Shown piece by piece: positions 58,776 to 64,000 of a stretch of 64,000 bases of DNA. The stretch is taken from assembly GCA_023653785.1 (NCBI GenBank), contig JAMKCH010012384.1, positions 124,001 to 188,000 on the forward strand. Direction: 5' to 3'. Origin of the DNA: Ophioderma brevispina. Lineage: Eukaryota; Echinodermata; Ophiuroidea; Amphilepidida; Ophiodermatidae. Made by a program: the position numbers and the translations under genes. Each line of letters begins with the position of its first letter. The first letter of the stretch is position 1. The notes beneath the pieces were generated by a model. It did not search any database, was not told where the DNA came from, and saw nothing but the letters and a program-made list of their open reading frames with translations.

Positions 58776-59943
58776 CATAAAGAGCAGTCTATATTGTTTT
58801 GTAAAATAACCACATTGCACTATATTCATAAAATCATAATATAAAAAAAAGAGTAGTGTTTTTTAGAGAGTTTAGGCCTAGTGTAAACCTAGGCTGACTG
58901 CAAATTTATAATAAACTGCATTACCATGTTCCTTACGTAGTAAGTATAGTGAATTCACTCCGCAAGTCTGAGACATGCAGTCTGAGACGTATATAGAATA
59001 CAAAAGCAGACACTCGAGCTCCGAGCCTCCGAATTCTACAACCATGACAACTGGCCGTGCTAGTTGAGAGACCTGTTTTTTGCTTTCAAATACTGTAATT
59101 GCAAAGTTTACTTGCTTCCTTGTAGAATTCTGAATAGATCGTCATCAGTTACAAGCTAGAATCTTATTTTGCAGCTCGATGCATCAGTCTGAGCAGACGA
59201 TTCCGATACAAACTTCTGTGGGATTGAGGCGGCCATGATTATTTTGTGTATGGTATAGTTACACGTCTCTTCCAAATACTGCATTCTTCGAAATAATGTG
59301 TATTGGTGTACGTATCGAAATTAATTACTCAGTGTAGGAGTGCAAGGTAACTTTTGCCATGGGATAGTAGGTTTTCGGGGGTACTATCCCACGGGGATAG
59401 TTGGTTTTTGTTTATTTCTTCAACCAAAACAGGAAATGATAGGAATAACCCATTATCATGTGACTCCATTTTATCCAATCAGATAACAGAAATATATGCA
59501 AGAGGTGTATAAAAGGTGCTACTTTTGTTAAATATAAAACTGAGAATATTACAGCATTTCAATTTGATAGGGAGTCTTGTATGAGCATGTAACTGAAAGT
59601 TTTGAGTGGAATCCATTTTCCTTTTCCTTATGTTAAATAACTGTTACTATTCAATATTAGAAGGGGTAGTATGCTTCTGACTGAAACATTTCTGAGAGGA
59701 CATGCTACAGCAGGGTTCAAAATTTTGCAGTCTTGACGAATGCTGGAAATATATTGGAAGATGTCAAAATAGCCCCAAAAATGTTGTCTTTGAATTCTTT
59801 CCCTAAGTTTAAACAAATGAAATAATCTGACCAACCGACCCTACATTTTGGGGACACTTATATGGACAAACAAACAATTTGGAGGGAGTCTTGTCTGGTA
59901 AACCTATAAAGTGCCAATAATACAGTAGTTATTGTACTTTACT
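58776..59943. other. No recognised gene
   Basis: AT-rich. Contains a short GGGATAGTAGG/ACTATCCC hairpin (about 59,361-59,390). Nothing else identified. Confidence 0.45.
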
Positions 59944-59947
59944 TTAA

Positions 59948-60661
59948 AGGGACATAATGGCATGAAAAAAAATTGACATAATGAAAAGGACCCTTACTGA
60001 AATCACTTCCACGAGTTTGAAAACAATTTGGATGTTTACATTCTGTAAAAACAGTAAAAACAGGAAGAGTCCATGGCAGTTGATGGCAATTTCTGGAACA
60101 AGGATGCTGACATTACTGCCAGCATTTACCAAACTTGAAAAGCATGTTGGGTAGATGTTTCATATAGAAGTCCCATGGATGCAAATGAGGTATTACACTT
60201 GATTCCGTCATGCGCTGTATGATGTTGTGCAATAGCGCTTGACGGAATGAATGGCAATACCTCATTTGCATCAATGGGACTTCTATATGAAACGTCTACC
60301 GCATGTTGTCATTAGCTCACAGACCATTGCTATTGTATATGTGCTAATCCCGGCTAATCCATCTTTCACTTGCCAGTCAATATCTTACTACAAGCCTAAA
60401 GTACATACAATGCCTGAATCCCGGTCTGAATGCTTTTGAATTGTGTCGCAAAACATGCTAGATACACTGTCAATTCTGTCAGGGATGTGAACACCTTGCT
60501 TTTCTGTTCCAGAAATTGCCACAAACTGCCACCTCCCCCTTGGAACTCTTCCTGTTTTTACATAATGTTAACATCCAAATTGTTTTCAAACTCGTGGAAG
60601 TGATTTCAGTAAGGGTCCTTTTCATTATGTCAATTTTTTTTTTCATACCATTACGTCCCTT
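59948..60661. mobile_element. Inverted-repeat element, about 714 bp, TTAA-flanked
   Basis: The arms of about 170 bp share AGGGACATAATGG/CCATTACGTCCCT, AAAAGGACCCTTACTGAAAT/ATTTCAGTAAGGGTCCTTTT, TCCACGAGTTTGAAAAC and TTTTACAGGAAGAG-like blocks in inverted order (59,948-60,110 and 60,500-60,661). TTAA occurs at 59,944-59,947 and 60,662-60,665. A separate MITE is inserted in the loop. Confidence 0.75.
60150..60300. mobile_element. Foldback MITE, 151 bp, Mutator-like, 8-bp duplication
   Basis: The ends GGTAGATGTTTCATATAGAA and GGTAGACGTTTCATATAGAA (inverted) continue for about 65 bp in each arm. GCATGTTG is duplicated exactly at 60,142-60,149 and 60,301-60,308. Its inner arm shares CCCATTG and ATTCCGTCATGC with the MITE at 18,139-18,292, which has the same size and layout, so the two probably belong to one superfamily. 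Confidence 0.9.
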
Positions 60662-60806
60662 TTAATGGTTCAGTTTACAACTACTTGAACATGAACATTT
60701 GACCTCTGACGTTGACTTTTGCCATCATAAATGGATGGAGGAAGCCATCACTGTGGGCAGTCCACCCTTTTTAAAGGGTGCCAGTTGGAAATCCTGAAAA
60801 TCAGTT

Positions 60807-61178
60807 AAAGGGTGGGGGCTGACAAATTTTCAGTATAAAGGGTGCCTCTGTAAAAAGGGTGGGGGTCAAATATAAAGGGTGGGGGTCAAACCCCACTGCC
60901 TACTATGGTTCATTACGTGTACCTCCTGTGCTAATTTGGATATGGCCAACAAAAAATATTAAATATTAATATGATATAATTGTCACTTTTATTATACAGT
61001 ACACATGTGCAAATCTGTGATGGAAGTTTATGTTACTGTTTACAGGTAATCACAAATATTGCCAGTTGCGATTGATAAAAAGGGTGGGGTCCGAAATTTT
61101 CAGTATAAAGGGTGCCTCGGTAAAAAGGGTGGGGGTCAAATAAAAAGGGTGGGGGTCAAACCCCACTGCCCACTATGG
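60807..61178 (+). repeat. Direct repeat, about 100 bp, offset 270 bp
   Basis: 60,807-60,907 and 61,078-61,178 share TTTTCAGTATAAAGGGTGCC, TAAAAAGGGTGGGGGTCAAA and AACCCCACTGCC. AAAGGGTGGGGGT is itself repeated within each copy. Confidence 0.8.
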
Positions 61179-61936
61179 CCATGCTGTACCTTCACTTCAA
61201 GTTCTAAATGGAATCACACCACTAAATAAACTAGGTGTAGCAGACGACGGCAGTGCCGAGAGAGTGTTGGCGTCCGGAATATGGCCCTTGCCTAAATGAA
61301 GAGTCACAAAATGTTGCTGAGTTGTGTCTTTAAATGAAATTTGAAATTAATCATAATGTGTGACTAGTAACAAACTATTTGGGTGGTAAAGATTTTGTCT
61401 GTGCCATTTTTGTATAATTTCTGAGGGTTTGGGGAAACGGTACAATTTTAGTTTCTAGTAACACTCAACTAGACGTGAACGTTTTGAAACATGCAAATCT
61501 TTCGATGCTCTGTAGCTAAAAAAATCAGCCTTCATCATACGACTTTTTCATTTTTGTTGAAGAGGTATGGTGCTAATCTTCCAAAAAAATTCAGTTTTGA
61601 AGTAACCAGTCGCTTTATAGCCAAGAAATAGACGTTTGGTGAGAGGTCATTTTGTACACAAGTCTATGGGGAGTTATTTAGTGGTGTGATTCAAAATGTG
61701 ATCAAACAAGTACTTTCAATTTGCAGCACCTTAAATTTCTAAATCTATTTGACTACTACTTCTATTGCATGCAGGTCTACACAGTAAAAAAACACACTAA
61801 TTCAATGTCAGATGTATATCAGCGTGCAGTGAAAACAATGGGCATGAGTCCTTAGCTAAAATCCCGCTGTGAGATTTTGTCATGCAATTTGTTTTAATTA
61901 AAAATTCAAAAAGATGAAACTTAAAAATCAATGTGT
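61179..61936. other. No recognised gene
   Basis: AT-rich sequence between repeats; no coding or repeat structure identified. Confidence 0.45.
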
Positions 61937-62509
61937 CAGGGTTCACACTAGGTTTTGAAAATAGTGTGTCATTTTGACACAAATTTGTTTCCCTGAGGTG
62001 CAAAAGTGCGTCGACTTCAAATTATATGCGTTATAGATTACCTAAATGTCAAGTTTTAACAGGTTTGAGCACTGCCTTACACTACTGTAAACAATCCATA
62101 AACTGTCCAATTCCAAAACCTAGACTGGGCATATTGAAAAGTAATTACTCTGATGACCCTTAAACTCCAAAAGAACTCTGTAGTATCTTGATTACCCTCT
62201 GGGACAGATGAGAGCAGGTTAGTGAACTAAATAAAAGATGTAAATACAGTCAAATTTAAGCCTATATTTATTTTCAGATTTTTTTACATGTATGTATTTA
62301 ATAGTAACAGAATAATTATTTGTTTGAGTGAAAATGACACAATAGTGTGAGCATGTGCTTGAGAAAACTCTGTGATTTTATTGTGTAGTGTTAAGTGGCT
62401 ATTTTTTGTGTCCACATAGACACTAAATTTTACTCGATTTAGACCAAAGTACGTCCACCTCTGAAAAAGTGCATCCATGATGCAAAAACGCACATTAATG
62501 TGAACCCTG
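61937..62509. mobile_element. Non-autonomous hAT-like element, 573 bp
   Basis: The ends CAGGGTTCACACTAGG and, inverted, CAGGGTTCACATTAAT share the first 11 bases. Flanks CAATGTGT (61,929-61,936) and CAATGTGC (62,510-62,517) match at 7 of 8 positions. It contains no transposase. Its right part lies within the duplicated unit that follows. Confidence 0.75.
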
Positions 62510-64000
62510 CAATGTGCCTTCATGCCATAACAGGAGGTACAAAAATTCAGACCATCAACTACCCCACTTCACTTCTAAATGTATCCTTATGTAACCTGTG
62601 CTTACTTGGTAAAAGCTGTTCAACTGGCTCTGGTGTGCCTCCTGCTGGTACCATAATATATGGTGGGAAAATATTTAATAGAGTTCTGTGGGAAAAATGG
62701 AATACATAAGATTAGGTTTCTAAAATGGTGGTCATAGCAAGTTTTGCAAGATCAATGTTTTTATACAAATGAATACTATGGCTAAACGAATTGTTAATAT
62801 AATAATAAATCCATCCTTATCATACATCAATTTTTATGCAGATATGTTTTTGAGGCTAAAATCATAGCTTGATCAAAATGTTTTAATTAAGTACTTAAAG
62901 ACACTATCAGTGATTTGCTAAATCAGTAAATCGAAAAAATCATCAAAAATCAGATTTTAGCATGTACGTAACAAGTACAGGTATCCTAACATACCCTGCA
63001 AATGATAAGACCAGAAGCAAAAAAAAAAAAAAAAAAAAGAAAATGACACAATAGTGTGAGCATGCAATGGCGGATCCAGGATTTGAAAAATGTCAAAATT
63101 ACCGGGGGGCTGAAGGGCTGTAACTGGTCCAAAAAAAATCAAAATGGGCTGATTTTGCAAGAATTTGCAGAATTACCGGGGGGCGCGCGCCCCCTCCGCC
63201 CCCTCCCTGGATCCGCGCCTGGCATGTGCTTGAGAAAACTCTGTGATTTTATTGTGTAGTGTTAAGTGGCTATTTTTTGTGTCCACATAGACGCTAAATT
63301 TTACTCGATCTAGACCAAAGTACGTCCACCTCTGAAAAAGTGCATCCATGATGCAAAAACGCACATTAATGTGAACCCTGCAATGTGCCTTCATGCCATA
63401 ACAGGAGGTACAAAAATTCAGACCATCAACTACCCCACTTCACTTCTAAATGTATCCTTATGTAACCTGTGCTTACTTGGTAAAAGCTGTTCAACTGGCT
63501 CTGGTGTGCCTCCTGCTGGTACCATAATATATGGTGGGAAAATATTTAATAGAGTTCTGTGGGAAAAATGGAATACATAAGATTAGGTTTCTAAAATGGT
63601 GGTCATAGCAAGTTTTGCAAGATCAATGTTTTTATACAAATGAATACTATGGCTAAACGAATTGTTAATATAATAATAAATCCATCCTTATGATACATCA
63701 ATTTTTATGCAGATATGTTTTTGAGGCTAAAATCATAGCTTGATCAAAATGTTTTAATTAAGTACTTAAAGACACTATCAGTGATTTGCTAAATCAGTAA
63801 ATCGAAAAAATCATCAAAAATCAGATTTTAGCATGTACGTAACAAGTACAGGTATCCTAACATACCCTGCAAATGATAAGACCAGAAGCAAAAAAAAAAA
63901 AAAAAAAAAGAAAATGACACAATAGTGTGAGCATGCAATGGCGGATCCAGGATTTGAAAAATGTCAAAATTACCGGGGGGCTGAAGGGCTGTAACTGGTC
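62332..64000 (+). repeat. Tandem duplication, two units and the start of a third
   Basis: Unit 1 (62,332-63,040), unit 2 (63,041-63,910) and the start of unit 3 each begin AAAATGACACAATAGTGTGA, and units 1 and 2 end at CCAGAAGC followed by an A-run of about 18-20. Units 1 and 2 differ at only a few bases apart from an inserted MITE present in units 2 and 3 but not 1. The low divergence and the homopolymer at each junction leave open an assembly origin. Confidence 0.85.
63065..63221. mobile_element. MITE, 157 bp, 5-bp GCATG duplication
   Basis: The ends CAATGGCGGATCCAGG and, inverted, CAGGCGCGGATCCAGG share the GGATCCAGG core. Unit 1 (62,355) gives the empty site GAGCATGTGC, so GCATG at 63,060-63,064 and 63,222-63,226 is the target duplication. 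An ACCGGGGGGC motif occurs twice inside. It repeats at 63,934 in unit 3. Confidence 0.85.

Larger units (their letters stand above)
54217..64000 (-). other. Presumed last intron of Piezo or beyond
   Basis: No further Piezo exon was recognised on the minus strand; the cap-domain motifs that should precede the last helix (for example the EWWV region) were not seen. The 9.8 kb is repeat-rich. Short exons could have been missed by eye. Confidence 0.35.

Noticed and set aside
62284..62523. 79-codon open frame conserved between two copies (also 63,173-63,394)
   Set aside because: Conservation is explained by the recent tandem duplication; the frame lies within a hAT non-autonomous end.

Overview
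The window looks like nuclear DNA from an invertebrate animal, probably a marine deuterostome such as a hemichordate, echinoderm or lancelet. This is an inference from two things: the last coding exon of a Piezo mechanosensitive channel gene, and a transposon mix of CR1/L2-like and Jockey-like retroelements, Tc1/mariner, hAT and Mutator-like MITEs and tRNA-derived SINEs. The sequence is AT-rich and gene-poor, and repeats make up most of it. No rRNA gene, functional tRNA gene, CRISPR array or bacterial operon is visible.

Layout. 1-1,550: an imperfect direct repeat, then a strongly G-skewed block. 1,560-12,830: a tandem array of a unit of about 2.08 kb, broken by short (about 100 bp) tandem repeats, a unique stretch and a CT-rich tract. 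12,830-18,300: dispersed repeats, a decayed CR1/L2-like reverse transcriptase, a single-exon class A GPCR gene carrying several frameshifts, and a Jockey 3' fragment holding a 154-bp foldback MITE. 18,300-22,050: no recognised gene. 22,050-25,830: a dead Tc1 element, then an inverted repeat of about 1.9 kb whose left arm holds a tRNA-Met-type SINE, which itself holds a MITE with TGTG/CACA ends. 26,000-34,700: a CR1-like retrotransposon with a 5' duplication and three later insertions (a hAT MITE, a 2.6-kb block, and a 1.13-kb palindromic mariner-type element). 34,700-42,110: a SINE fragment, a CGAT-rich element and a foldback of about 4.9 kb. 42,560-45,190: a Jockey-like pseudogene. 45,190-46,390: small repeats and a hAT MITE.

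46,390-64,000 is interpreted as the 3' end of Piezo on the minus strand. The last coding exon is at 53,965-54,216. AT-rich sequence down to about 46,400 could be a very long 3' UTR, and sequence above 54,217 could be the last intron; both are inferences. This part also holds a minisatellite, hAT and SINE insertions, TTAA-flanked inverted repeats, a second Mutator-like MITE and a tandem duplication at the right edge.

The genes do not form a pathway. The main biology is nested transposition. Several insertion events can be read exactly because target-site duplications, an empty-site paralogue or a restored reading frame survive. Single-base indels break otherwise well-conserved coding (GPCR, Piezo) and vary widely among the 2.08-kb units, so part of the apparent decay may be uncorrected sequencing or assembly error.
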